In this document: piece by piece, positions 53,722 to 64,000 of the stretch | Layout of the letters: every line of letters begins with the position of its first letter | How positions within the stretch are numbered: the first letter of the stretch is position 1 | Assembly: GCA_001313085.1 (NCBI GenBank) | Contig: BBFE01000001.1 | Location: forward strand, 1-64,000 | From: Paenibacillus sp. JCM 18996 | GTDB taxonomy: Bacteria; Bacillota; Bacilli; Paenibacillales; NBRC-103111 | DNA length: 64,000 bases | Direction: 5' to 3' | Position numbers and translations under genes: made by a program | Notes under the pieces: model-generated | Told to the model about the DNA's origin: nothing | The model's database searches: none | Seen by the model: only the letters and a program-made list of their open reading frames with translations

Positions 53722-55492
53722 ATGAAGAATATTTTTTTAAGGCGCTTTCATTTCAAAGCATGTTTTTTTATTCTCTTTTCTCATTTTCACCTCTATACTT
53801 CTCCTTATTTTTTTGGAATTACAAGCTACTATATTACAAATCAAGAGATTGTCAATCAAACCATTCATTCACGCAAGCTCCTTTTAAATGAGATCAATAA
53901 ACAGTTGACGGCCCAAATGCAGTCAATCGAATACGACTCTCTGGCGATAAGCAGCAGTCCCCATGTAATCAATTATTTGCAGTTTCCGGAGGATTCTTAT
54001 GAACGCATTGAATCCGATCAAGAAATTCTGGGCGACTTAAGCGTCCAAGCTATATAAAGAACGAAATTCATTCGATACAGCTGTACGCCAAAAAATAGGA
54101 GAGGCAGTCTCCAGATCGGAGCGAACGGCGTTTACAGCTATGACTCGATCAGGCAAACCTCCTGGTACGGGCAGATCAGTAATGCGGACAACTGCTGGGT
54201 GGGCGCTCATCAAATTGAAGTGGAGAGCTACCCGACCAATGAGACGACGGTGGTCACTTATGCCAGGAAAATACTTTCGGCTTCAGGTAAAGAAATCGGA
54301 ATTTTGGTTATTAATGTGAAGCTCTCTGCTATTCAACATATTGTTTCCGCAGGCTCAGTGGATTTTAACCGCTATATTATCGATTCCAGCAACCGGCTGA
54401 TTACCGAAATCGTCGACCAAAGGGAAGGGCAAAACTCATATATCAACCATAAAGACAAAATTGGTAAAATACTGGATCAATCCATGAATGAACAATTTTC
54501 CATTTTTTAGATTAAACAAAAAGGAACTTATCATTTGGAGCAAGCAAAACAAAAGCGGCTGGATCACTATGGATATGATTCCCTGGAACAGCATGGTCAG
54601 CGGAAGCAAGAAAATAGAAAAAGTAATTGTCGGCTCAGGGCTGATCTGTATCATTTTGGCGGCGATTATGGCTCTCCTTCTGTCTAGACAGTTCGTAAAA
54701 CCGATCCGCAAGCTCATCCAGGTGATGAATCAGGTGAAGGTTGGAAACCTGAATCTCCATATAAGCAACCAGTACCAGAATGAATTCGGGAACTTGTACA
54801 ACCATTTTAACCACATGATATCCCGGATTCAGCATCTGATGGAACAAGTGAATGAGGAGCACCGGAAGAAACGGGAAGCGGAGCTGCAGGTACTGCAGGC
54901 GCAAATCAATCCTCATTTCATTTACAATACGCTGGACATCATTAATTGGCATTCCATCGATCACGGAGCCCATGAAATCAGCCGTATGCTCTCCTTACTG
55001 GGCAAAATGCTTCGTATCGGACTGTCCAAGGGAGCTTCTTTTATACCGATCCAATTGGAAATACAGCATCTGGTCTGTTACATCGAGCTGCAGAAAATCC
55101 GATACCAGCACAACATCTCTTTCAGCATCAATATACCGGAATCGATAGAATCCTATTTCATACCCAAATTAGTTATCCAGCCGTTTGTGGAAAATTCCAT
55201 TATGCATGGGATTGGCAATGTAAAGGAGGGGGATATCAAAATCATAGGCGAGGAAAGCGGAAACGATATTATTTTCACCATTATGGATAACGGGAAGGGC
55301 ATGGAGCGCCATGATTTGAATTCACCTGCTGTAATGCTGGGCGGAATCCGCAATGTGCATGACAGAATAAAGATGTATTACGGACAAGAATATGGCGTCG
55401 GTATGGAAAGTGAAGTTGGTGCCGGGACGGTTATGACCATTCGTATACCTAAGATTGCGCACAATCTGCAGTATAAAGGAAGGGGTGCCTGA
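53722..55492 (+). CDS. yesM: Second YesM-type sensor histidine kinase
   Basis: The sensor has about 590 residues. Helix 1 is broken by T runs near 53735-53815. An outer domain follows, then the second helix SGLICIILAAIMALLLS, HAMP linker and the kinase core: QAQINPHFIYNTLDIINW (near 54897), PFVENSIMHGIGN and IMDNGKGMERHD. The ending is AHNLQYKGRGA. Breaks also near 54045, 54090 and 54505. The regulator gene starts at its stop codon. Confidence 0.9.
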
Positions 55493-57117
55493 ATGCTTAA
55501 AGCCGTTATCGTCGACGATGATTTAATCACCTTGAACGGATTGCAAAAAAGCGGTGGATTGGAAGGGATTGGATATAGAGGTTATCGGGACAGCGCAAAA
55601 CGGCAATGAGGGACTTGACCAAATTAATACCCATCAGCCGGATATTATTCTGACGGATATTTTTATGCCCGCCATGAACGGTATTGAAATGCTCAAACAA
55701 CTACGGGAGCAGGGCAATGAAGCTGAAATTGTGATCCTCAGCGGATATCAAGACTTCATGTATGCCAGGTCGGCGATGAAATTGAATGTTAATGACTATT
55801 TGTCCAAGCCGTCCACGATTGATGAGATTGAGAATGCTATCAAAAAATGTTATAGAAAAAAAGTAAGAAAAAAAGAACAAATGCGAACGGGAAGAAAAGG
55901 AATTGAAAGAACTGCTGCAGTATAACGGCAGGCTTACCCAAAAACAGGTGTTAAAGGAACTGCTTGAGCCGGGCTGCGCCCATCCCATCCTGCCCAAGGC
56001 TTTAAAGTACCTGCAGATGGATTTATCGTGCCATTATTGTTCAGTGATAATTATTGAATTTAGCAAGGACAGAGACCGAATCGGGTGCAAACCCAGTGAA
56101 TGGTTGTTGCTCAATTATGCGGTGAGCAACATCGTTGATGAAATGGTGCAGAAAAAAAATAAAGGGATTTACCTGGCGGATATCCAGCGCAATATGATTA
56201 CGGTCATCGTCAGCGTGGGAAAAGAGGCCGGCAGAGAATACATTGAGCGGCGCTCCAGGGAAATAGCAAACGAATTTCTTCTCAATATAAGCAGCTACCT
56301 CAAAATCCACGTCTGGGCGGCGCTTGGACCGGTGGTGGATTCGATAGAACTGATCAAAAAAATTCCTATACAGAAGCCATAAATTTATTGGCGGAGCGCG
56401 AGAACTGGTGGATAAACGATTGATCTCCCAACAGGATTTGAGCCATCTGACGCGTAAATCTCACCGCCGTCCTACAGAATGCTATTTCGCGCTTAATGAC
56501 GCCGTATTATCCGGAGATCGGGAATCGGTGGAGATGAAATTGAAGGAACTGAAACTGACCATTACCGTAAACTCCATGCCAGGGTTAAGCATAAACGCAG
56601 TCAGGGACTTCGCCGTTGAATTTATGGGTATTTTGATGGTCTCTCTTTATGAACACGCGCTTTCCATGGAAGAAATCCTCACTGATTTTAACCTGTATAA
56701 AGAGCTGGAGGGCCTGTATACTGTCGATGATTTGGAAGTATGGTTACGGGTCACTCTTCTTCCGGTCTGCAGTTATATCGAATCAAGGAATACAGTGAAG
56801 CATAAAAAAAACAATCGATTTCATCGTCAGGTATATCCGGGAACATTATGCGGAGGATATTACGCTGGATATCATCGCGGAGAAAGTTTTTTTTGACACG
56901 CAATTATTTGAGCCAGATCTTCAAGCTGGAAACCGGAGAAAATTATAATAATTATCTGACACGCGTACGTATGGATAAGGCGAAGGAACTTATTCTGAAA
57001 GGAAATTACAAGCTGTATGAGATCGCCCGAATGGTAGGGTACAAAAAAACACTGCTTACTTCAGCCAATTGTTCAAAAAAATACACAGGCAGCAATCCTT
57101 CAGAAATCAATCAGTGA
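55493..57117 (+). CDS. yesN: Second YesN-type AraC-family response regulator
   Basis: The regulator has about 540 residues with AAGGAAGGGG before its ATG. The receiver has AVIVDDDLITLNGL, phosphoacceptor PDIILTDIFMPAMNG and LNVNDYLSKPS. The C-terminal AraC pair is ITLDIIAEKVFLTRNYLSQI and YKLYEIARMVGYKNTAYFSQ, ending KKYTGSNPSEINQ. Breaks at A6 near 55545, A runs near 55857-55873, A6 near 56356, A7 near 56804, T8 near 56886, A6 near 57043 and A6 near 57076. It should activate the binding protein gene that follows. Confidence 0.9.
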
Positions 57118-57185
57118 AGTCTCAATAGAGGTTTTGTTAATAATAATTATAGATTTCTCTTATTTCATTACCATACACTGCCATT

Positions 57186-57191
57186 TATAAT
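57186..57191 (+). promoter_or_regulatory. -10 element of the third binding-protein gene
   Basis: TATAAT lies 26 bases before the ATG at 57218; the -35 (TTTCAT near 57163) is poor, which fits activation by the YesN-type regulator. CAGGGGG serves as ribosome binding site. Confidence 0.5.
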
Positions 57192-57217
57192 GCTGTAGTA
57201 CGATCAGGGGGCACAAG

Positions 57218-58559
57218 ATGAGCAGGAAAAGAGTTAGGGGCACGCCTTTATACATCGTTTTGTGCGCATCCCTAAGCCTGATGGTACTGGCCGGCTGCAG
57301 CGGTCCTATCCGCGCCAAAGATAAAGGGGATACCAGCCGGAGTGAGGCCGAAAATATAGAACTGCGCTTCGCGTGGTGGGGCAGCAAGGCAGACACGACC
57401 GGACTTTGAAGACTATAGAAAAGTTTCAGGAGCTCCATCCCCATATCACAATCAAGCCGGAATACTCCAGCTGGGATGGATATTGGCAGAGGCTTTCCAC
57501 TCAGGTGGCGGGCGGCAGAGAGCCGGACATTATCCAGATGAGCATACTGTACATAAAGGAATATTCGGAACGTGGTGTGCTGTTAGACCTTGAGCCTTAT
57601 AAAGGAATAGAACTTAAGACAGACGAGTTGAATGAAGATATTCTGCAACATCAAGGCAGCGTGCAGGGCAGGCTGACCGGTATTCCGATTGCCGATAACG
57701 CTTCTGTCCTTTTTTTTACAACAAAGAGATGTATAAGCAGGCCGGTGTCGAGGCGCCGAAAAAAAGATATGACCTGGCAGGAATATTTTGATAAAGCCCG
57801 TGAAATGAAAGGGAAATTAGGAAGCAAGGTATACGGAGCACTGGATTTCTCCTCCAGCTATGAAGGGTTTATGTATTATCTCAATTCTGTAGGGGACCGC
57901 TTGTATAACGATAACAGGCTTGGATACGAAGATCTGAATTTAAAAAAATTGGCTCGCCATGTGGGATAACGCCAGGCAAGAAGGTCTGGTCCCGCCTGCG
58001 GCCGAAAGTGCGGCATACCTTTTGGGCTCGGGAGATCCCACAAAAGATCCGTTGATGAAAGGGATTGTGCCTATATATGGTCCCGGCTGGACGAGCAGTT
58101 TTGCGGCATATGAGAATGTGATGAAGGACAAAATCGGCATGGTTTCCGTCCCCCGTGACAAATACACCGGCAGTGTTTTGGAGACCGCGATGTTTTTTTA
58201 ACGGGTTCGGCTAAGACAAGGTATCCCAAGGAGGTCGCGATGTTTATCGATTTCTTCGTGAATTCGAAGGAAGCGGCGGACATCTTTGAAACGGAGAGAG
58301 GCATTCCGGAAAATAAAAAAAATCCGGGAGTCGCTTACCCCTAGATTTACGGACAGGGACAAGAAAACGATAGAGATGCTCGATCACGTTACGGGCAGTC
58401 AGCCTGCCTGGTATGACGCGGGTCCCAAAGGGGCAGGGGAAGTGAGCAAGCTGTTCGAACAAGTGGTACAGAAACAGCAGTTCGGTAAAGCAAGCATAGA
58501 CGAAGCGGCAGCTGAATTCCGGGGAGAAGCCGGTAAGATTTTTTTTGAGAAAAAAATAA
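57218..58559 (+). CDS. Extracellular sugar-binding lipoprotein without adjacent permeases
   Basis: The lipoprotein has about 447 residues with an N-terminal basic stretch and the lipobox MVLAGC. Mature motifs: IELRFAWWGSKARHDRT (restored near 57395), GREPDIIQMSILYIKEY, GIPIADNASVLF YNKEMY and DFFVNSKEAADIFETERGIP. Breaks at T7 near 57712, A6 near 57760, A6 near 57943, T7 near 58193, A6 near 58316 and A7 near 58550. It ends just before an oxidoreductase gene. No permease genes lie between, unlike the other two sugar loci. Confidence 0.87.
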
Positions 58560-58592
58560 ATGAGGCACAAACCCGTAAAGGAGGATTCCATC

Positions 58593-59610
58593 TTGCGGCA
58601 AAAGAAATTTTCCATCATCGGCTGCCAGCATGCCCATATTGAGATTTTTTTTATTGAGGAGATGCGGGCGCTTGAATATGAATGTGCAGGAATCTATGAA
58701 CAGGAAAATGAGAAGCTGGCAGATCAGTTGCGGAAAAGTTCGGGATTCCAATTGTCTCTGAAAAAAAGAGACCCTGCTGGAAGCGGGCATCGAAATCGTA
58801 GGCTGCGCCTCGATCAACAACGAAAAAAAATTGACATTATTGAACTGTGTGAACGGCACGGAAAGCACGTTATGGTAGACAAACCCGCGGTGACGGGCAG
58901 GAGCGATTACGAGCGCCTCGTTTCCGTAAGGGAAAGAGGTAAAATTCAAGTCGGTATGCTGCTGACGGAGCGGTTCACCCCCCCGGTGTACACACTAAAG
59001 AAGCTGATCGAACAAGGCATACTGGGTTCGCTTGTCAGCGTAGGGATACGTAAACCGCACCGATTGAATCCTGGCCTCCGTCCCGAGTGGTTTTTTTTCG
59101 AAAGAGCGGAATGGGGGGGTTGTCATTGATCTTCTTATCCATGATTTCGATCTTCTTCGCTGGTTTACAGGCAAAGAAGTCGCTGCTGCAGAAGGATTTA
59201 TGGCCAAAAAACATTCTTCCTGCATACGCCGGCTTTTACGACGCAGCTTTCCTGCAGGTGGTTATGGGAGGAAACACGGCAGCCCAGCTCTATGCGGACT
59301 GGTACACGCCTGAAACAAGCTGGACATGGGGAGACGGAAGAATATTCGTATCCGGAACGAAAGGATGTGCGGAAATTCGCACCGCCGGTGACCCGTTTAT
59401 TTCCAAAAGCCCGCTTTTGCTGCAGGTCACCGATGCTGGGGCACCGAGTTTGGTTGATTTGGAGTGCCCTCCTGCAACCGTTTCAGAAGATTTTTTTTAA
59501 ACCGCATCCGTGGGGACGATGCTTTGCTGACCTTTGACGATCTGTTAAAAGCGACAAAAGCAACCATTGATGCGGATGAAAATGTACGCATCCTAAATGC
59601 ATTTTCCTGA
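58593..59610 (+). CDS. Gfo/Idh/MocA-family oxidoreductase
   Basis: The enzyme has about 340 residues; TTG at 58593 sits 6 bases after AAAGGAGG. The Rossmann start FSIIGCQHAHIE differs from the usual Gly-x-Gly-x-x-Gly, but VGCASINNEK, HVMVDKPAVTG and GIRKPHRLNPGLRPEWFF fit the family. GGVVIDLLIHDFDLLRWF has the Asp-His pair typical of the substrate site. Breaks at T8 near 58645, A6 near 58763, A8 near 58824, T8 near 59091, near 59216 and T8 near 59491. It probably acts on a sugar or sugar derivative taken up by this locus. Confidence 0.85.
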
Positions 59611-59625
59611 AAGGGGGGTGATGTT

Positions 59626-60816
59626 GTGGAATGGAAAGGAAAACGTGTCGACACCGGGGAACCTATCCAGGTTGCCGTGCACAATGGTGTAATCCGATCG
59701 GTTGAGGCCGCCGAAGATGACGGGCATTTGCCATGGATTTCACCCGGATGGATTGATCTGCAGGTCAACGGCTTTGCGGGCTATGACTTTAATGACGAGA
59801 CAACCACAGCCCAGGATTTTATAGGCGTTACGAGAGCCATGTGGACCAAGGGGGTGACGTCTTATTTGCCTACCGTCATAACGGGAAGCTTCGAACGGAT
59901 TTGCCGAGCAATGGCGGCATATGCAGAGCTATGCGAATCTGCGGATGAAGTGAATTTCTCCATCCCGGGTATCCATTTGGAAGGGCCTTATCTGTCTGAT
60001 GAGGACGGACCGCGCGGCGCGCATGACCGGGCCCATATCAGAAATCCTGACTGGCAGGAATTTATGGAATGGCAGAATGCGTCCGGCGGTAGAATTCGTC
60101 TGGTTACGGTTGCCCCGGAACGGGAAGGAGCAATATCCTTCATCCAAAGACTTCACGAAGCGGGTATTATTGTCAGCCTCGGCCATACGAACGCTACAGC
60201 CGAGCAGATAAACCAAGCCATTGAAGCGGGAGCGGCGCTCTCAACCCACTTGGGCAATGGAGCCCACCCGATACTGCCGCGCCACCCCAACTACATATGG
60301 GAGCAATTGGGAGACGACCGACTCTGGGCTACCTTCATTCCCGACGGACATCATTTGGCTCCAAAGGTACTCAAATCGATGGTGCGGGCGAAACAAAGCA
60401 AAGCGCTGTTTGTCAGCGATTGTGTGAAATTCGGTGGGCTGCCGCCAGGGCGTTATACAAGCGAAATCGGGTCGGAAGTGATTCTTCACGCCGATGGACG
60501 TTTGAATACTGCGGCTAACCCTGCTATTCTGGCGGGCTCCGCCCAATCCCTGGATCTTGGGATTGCGTCTGCGTTGCAAAAGGCGGGAATTGATTTAAGC
60601 GAAGCCATCCAAGCTGTTACGGCCAGACCTGCCGAGGCGATGGGGTTTGACAGATTAGGCCGGCTTGAGCCAGGTGCTGCAGGAAATTTAACGCTGTTCC
60701 ATTTCCCGGATCCGGATGGAGAACTAGCCATCGTCGAAACTGTTGTAAACGGAAACATTGTTTATAAATACCGGCAACAAAACAAACCGAATGGAGTGAA
60801 GTCAGATGCAAGTTAA
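59626..60816 (+). CDS. nagA: N-acetylglucosamine-6-phosphate deacetylase
   Basis: The enzyme has 396 residues and is one of the few frames with no break, starting after GGGGGGTGATGTT. It removes acetate from GlcNAc-6-phosphate. The amidohydrolase features are [61 protein letters not shown] and [10 protein letters not shown] with the catalytic aspartate. NagB follows with overlap, so the pair converts GlcNAc-6-phosphate to fructose-6-phosphate. Confidence 0.95.
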   Translation: MEWKGKRVDTGEPIQVAVHNGVIRSVEAAEDDGHLPWISPGWIDLQVNGFAGYDFNDETTTAQDFIGVTRAMWTKGVTSYLPTVITGSFERICRAMAAYAELCESADEVNFSIPGIHLEGPYLSDEDGPRGAHDRAHIRNPDWQEFMEWQNASGGRIRLVTVAPEREGAISFIQRLHEAGIIVSLGHTNATAEQINQAIEAGAALSTHLGNGAHPILPRHPNYIWEQLGDDRLWATFIPDGHHLAPKVLKSMVRAKQSKALFVSDCVKFGGLPPGRYTSEIGSEVILHADGRLNTAANPAILAGSAQSLDLGIASALQKAGIDLSEAIQAVTARPAEAMGFDRLGRLEPGAAGNLTLFHFPDPDGELAIVETVVNGNIVYKYRQQNKPNGVKSDAS

Positions 60817-61554
60817 AGTATTGGAAAATCCCGAGAAGTTGGGTTATGAAGCGGCTGTTTATTCCGCTGAAGTGCTTAAAGAGGCCATCGGGAGAAAAGG
60901 AAAAGCACGGATCATTTTATCGACGGGGGCATCGCAATTTGAATTTTTTTAAAGCTTTTGTACAAATGGATGTGGAATGGAACAAAGTGGAGATGTTCCA
61001 TTTGGATGAATATGTAGATTTGCCTGAAAGCCATCCTGCCAGCTTCCGGAAGTATTTGAAAGAAAGGTTTCTCAGCCATGTGAACATTAAAGAAGCCCAT
61101 TTTGTAAACGGTGAAGGAAATTACGAACAGAACACACAGGAACTCAATGAAGCCGTGGCCATGGAACCGGTGGATTTGGCTTGATCGGAATCGGCGAGAA
61201 TGCCATATTGCCTTTAACGATCCCCCTGCAAATTTTGATACTGATCAACCTTATATCGTAGTGGATCTTGACGAAGCATGCAAAAAAACAGCAGGTGGGC
61301 GAGGGATGGTTTTCAACAATAGATGAGGTCCCCAAAAAAAGCGATAACCATGTCAGTCAAGCAAATCCTCAAAAGTAACGTTATCGTTTCCTGCGTCCCC
61401 CATAAGGTGAAAGCCAAGGCGGTCCAATTGACGCTGCAGAGCGAAATCACAAACCAAATTCCGGCTACCATTTTAAAATCACATTCGAACTGGACTCTTT
61501 TTTATCGATAATGAATCCGCCTCCTTAGCCGAACCGTCGGTATTAAACAAATAA
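60806..61554 (+). CDS. nagB: Glucosamine-6-phosphate deaminase
   Basis: The enzyme has about 248 residues and overlaps the end of nagA. It converts glucosamine-6-phosphate to fructose-6-phosphate and ammonia. [10 protein letters not shown], then [39 protein letters not shown] and [19 protein letters not shown] are clear, with the Asp-His-Glu catalytic region. Breaks at T7 near 60943, near 61182, A6 near 61281, A7 near 61333 and T7 near 61498. The start ATG lies in GTCAGATGC, with ATGGAGTG upstream. Confidence 0.93.
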
Positions 61555-61597
61555 GCAGAATAAAAGGATACGAAAAAACCTTGGAGAGGTGAACAGA

Positions 61598-62690
61598 ATG
61601 AAGACATTAAACGTCGGGATCATTGGGCAGGGCCGAAGCGGACGAGATATTCACGCCTATTCTTTAAGCAAAATGCCTGAATATTATAATATTGCCGCGG
61701 TGGTTGATCCGCTCAAGGAGCGGCGAAACAGGGCTAAAGAGGAACTCGGTTGCGATACTTATGCGGATTACCGCGAACTGTTAGATAGAACGGATCTGGA
61801 TTTGATTGTAAATGCTTCGCCCAGTCATCTGCATGTGCCGATATCGATGGATATCCTGCAAAGCGGGTTTAACGTGCTTTGTGAGAAGCCGCTCGCCAGA
61901 AGAACGGAAGAGGTCGACGCATTGATCAAGGCTGCAGAAAGTTCCGGAAAGCTGTTAGCCGTATTTCAGCAATCGCGTTTTGCCCCTGCCTTTGAGAAAA
62001 TGGGAAAGGTTATAGAATCCGGAATCCTTGGCCGTATTGTACAGATCAGCATTGCCTACAACGGTTTTTTTTCCAGGAGATGGGACTGGCAGACGCTTCA
62101 AGAGAACAACGGAGGGAATTTGCTTAACACCGGCCCTCATCCGCTCGACCAGGCATTACAGCTGTTCGGACCGGATGCACAGCCTCAGGTTACATGCAGC
62201 ATGGATAGCGCCAACACGTTCGGAGATGCGGAAGATTATGTAAAGCTGCTGCTTCAGGGCGAAGGTCGTCCGACGATTGACGTGGAAATCTCATCCTGCT
62301 GCGCGTATCCGGGCTATACATACAATGTGCAAGGAACACAAGGCGGATTGCGGGGATCGACCTCCCATTTGGAATGGAAATATTCAACCTGAGGAAACTC
62401 CGGAGCAGAGGCTGGTCTCAGTGCCTTTAAGCAAATCGGATGGGACACCGGCCTATTGCGGAGAACAGTTAATTTGGCATGAAGACAGCTGGGATATTAC
62501 TGAAGAAGCGGGCAAGGATCTTTTTTCTTTCGATGGCTGCGTCTTTTTTATACGATGCTTTATGACACGCTAACCAGCGGGACGCCTTTAAAGGTAACCG
62601 TCGAGCAGGTCAGGCGGCAGGTCGCCGTAATGGAGGAATGCTTCCGTCAAAATCCTTCGTTTCAAAAAAGGAGGATTACGAGTACCATGA
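61598..62690 (+). CDS. Second Gfo/Idh/MocA-family oxidoreductase
   Basis: The enzyme has about 360 residues; ATG at 61598 fits GGAGAGG 8 bases upstream. The NAD-binding start is VGIIGQGRSGRDIHAY, followed by DPLKERRNRAKEELG, NASPSHLHVPISMDIL and VLCEKPLARRTEEVD. The substrate domain shows NGGNLLNTGPHPLDQALQLFG, a His-Pro-x-Asp pattern. Breaks at 62385, 62535 and the A6 near 62664. It probably ends at TGA 62688-62690, overlapping the next start (ATGA). Confidence 0.85.
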
Positions 62691-63603
62691 ACCTGCAAAA
62701 CGCACAGAGGAGAGCGGAGCTTTACAGGCTGCTTGGAGATTTGCCCAGCCGGAAGGAAATAACCGTCGATAAACTATTCGAGGAAGAACGGGAAACCTAC
62801 ATATTGGAAAAGCTGGTGCTGCACCTCAATGGAATAGAGCCAGTACCCGCTTATTTCGTACGTCCGAAAAATATGGCAGGGCCCTCGCCCGCCGTTGTAT
62901 TCAATCACTCTCACGGCGGATTTTATACAGCAGGCAAAAAACGAGCTGCTCACGGGAGCCCCTTACATGCAGGTGCCCCCTTACGCGGAACAGCTGACAC
63001 AGAAAGGGTACTCGGCTATAAGCATAGACGCCTGGGGCTTTGGAGAGCGCCATGCAGAAGGACGTACAGAAAGTATGATCTTTAAAGAGATGCTTTGGTC
63101 GGGCCGGGTAATGTGGGGCATGATGGTTTACGATACACTGCGTGCGGTCGATTACCTGGTGACGCGGCCGGATGTGGATTCGCAGCGGATTGCCACTTTG
63201 GGAATGTCTATGGGAAGCACGATGGCCTGGTGGGCGGCCGCGTTGGACCGGCGGATCAAGGTTTGCGTCGATCTTTGTTGTATGACCGATTTCCACGCCC
63301 TTATAGAAAATCAGGCCTTGACGGCCATGGAATTTATTATTATGTTCCCGGCCTGTTGAAGCATTTTACGACGGCACAGATCAACGCATTAATTGCACCC
63401 AGACCGCATCTAAGCCTAAACGGTTTATTTGATTTGCTCACCCCCCGGGACGGTTTAGACAAAATCGATACAGAATTGAAAAGCGTCTACCGTGAGGAAA
63501 ATGCGCCGGAAGCCTGGAGCCTTCAAAGATATGAAGCCGGGCATCAGGAGACCCCCGGGATGCGCTCGGAAGTAATGGCATTTTTTTGGGCAAATGGCTG
63601 TAA
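62688..63603 (+). CDS. Alpha/beta hydrolase (dienelactone hydrolase/acetyl-esterase-like)
   Basis: The enzyme has about 305 residues. [18 protein letters not shown] is the oxyanion region, [14 protein letters not shown] a conserved loop, [16 protein letters not shown] the nucleophile elbow (near 63206) and [12 protein letters not shown] the histidine. The acid is probably in [12 protein letters not shown]. Breaks at A6 near 62937, near 63325 and T7 near 63581. The set resembles the esterases that process acetylated or acylated sugars. It is the last gene of the amino-sugar unit. Confidence 0.8.
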
Positions 63604-63741
63604 TCGGTCGGGCTTAAGGGACGCCGGAAAAGCGTGATTTCACCAACTTCCGGAGGGAAGCGCAGCATAAAGGTCCAGATACCTGCAGCAGCAGACTGGA
63701 TTCCGGCGAAATGCGCTTCCCTGCAGCCCTCCCCAATTTCC

Positions 63742-63998
63742 TCAAGCTTGTGAAGCTTTCTTTATCTCCAGCCGCTGAATCTCATATGTATGATAACCCT
63801 CTTCCATCTGCGCTGCGATTTTCACCAATTTCTCCACGTCGCGAAAAGAGTACAATCGGTTTCCTCCCTCGGTTCTTTCAGGAAAAAAAGCAGCTTCCTT
63901 TCCTCGTAATAGCGGATTTGACGGACGGACAACCCGCTCAGCTTGCTGACAGTTCCGATAGAGATTACTTTCTTTTCTGCCAAGCCATGATTTCTCAT
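63742..63998 (-). CDS. MerR-family regulator, TnrA/GlnR-like N-terminus
   Basis: On the minus strand from ATG at 63998 the chain reads [20 protein letters not shown], then [20 protein letters not shown] and [19 protein letters not shown]. This is the winged-helix start of TnrA and GlnR with the typical RQIRYYEE and GGNR wing. The T7 run near 63885 must be shortened. The tail after [12 protein letters not shown] does not show the TnrA C-terminal signature, and a further break near 63745 may extend the protein to about 63600. It could instead be a different MerR regulator. The start is close to the window end. Confidence 0.7.
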   Translation of the reverse strand, partial: EKSWLGRKESNLYRNCQQAERVVRPSNPLLRGKEAAFFPERTEGGNRLYSFRDVEKLVKIAAQMEEGYHTYEIQRLEIKKASQA

Positions 63999-64000
63999 CT

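Overview
The window looks like the chromosome of a spore-forming Firmicute of the Paenibacillaceae, most likely Paenibacillus. The evidence is the gene stock: two YesM/YesN two-component pairs feeding sugar ABC importers, a one-chain double-ATPase ECF transporter, a stand-alone LigD-type ligase, a TnrA-like MerR regulator, CcpA-type cre sites, GGAGG ribosome binding sites and many TTG/GTG starts. No rRNA, tRNA, CRISPR array, phage or complete insertion sequence was seen.

The dominant property is damage to reading frames. Nearly every gene is cut by one to six single- or double-base indels, almost all in mononucleotide runs. Comparing each break with the protein family it interrupts gives a rule: long A/T runs (true length about 5-6) carry one or two extra bases, and short G/C runs (true length 2-5) have lost one. 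Corrected reading restores full-length, motif-complete proteins, so I annotate whole genes across the breaks and treat this as sequence or assembly error, not gene decay. Coordinates of frameshifted genes run from the start codon to the corrected stop; where an end depends on a correction it can be off by a few bases.

Layout. (1) 1-3732: DUF4430 protein, ECF T component, fused double ATPase and S component, a vitamin (probably cobalamin-type) importer. (2) 4045-12671: ArsR-type regulator with a large C-terminal domain, sugar-binding lipoprotein, two permeases, GH2 glycosidase and a DUF4965/glutaminase-like protein. (3) 12795-14837: alpha/beta hydrolase, remnant of an oxidoreductase, PhnP-like metallo-hydrolase. 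(4) 14993-23095: LytS/LytR two-component system, acetyl-CoA synthetase with a cre site, DUF485 protein and two acetate-type sodium symporters, an acetate/pyruvate uptake and activation module. (5) 23201-27378: hydrolase, PsiE-like membrane protein, ATP-dependent DNA ligase, RarD/EamA exporter and two small proteins. (6) 27528-32857: NarL-type two-component system divergent from an ABC exporter, the layout of the Bacillus linearmycin-resistance (Lnr) systems. (7) 32986-34062: nitronate monooxygenase. (8) 34392-40310: formate dehydrogenase-like molybdoenzyme, DUF1641 partner and the molybdenum cofactor genes moeA and moaA. (9) 40366-42501: membrane protein and MFS exporter. (10) 42601-53096: YesM/YesN, sugar-binding protein, two permeases, glycogen-debranching-type enzyme and GH13 glucosidase, an alpha-glucan uptake locus. 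(11) 53722-63603: second YesM/YesN, a binding protein without permeases, Gfo/Idh/MocA oxidoreductase, nagA, nagB, second oxidoreductase and an esterase-like hydrolase, an amino-sugar locus. (12) 63742-63998: MerR/TnrA-like regulator on the minus strand.
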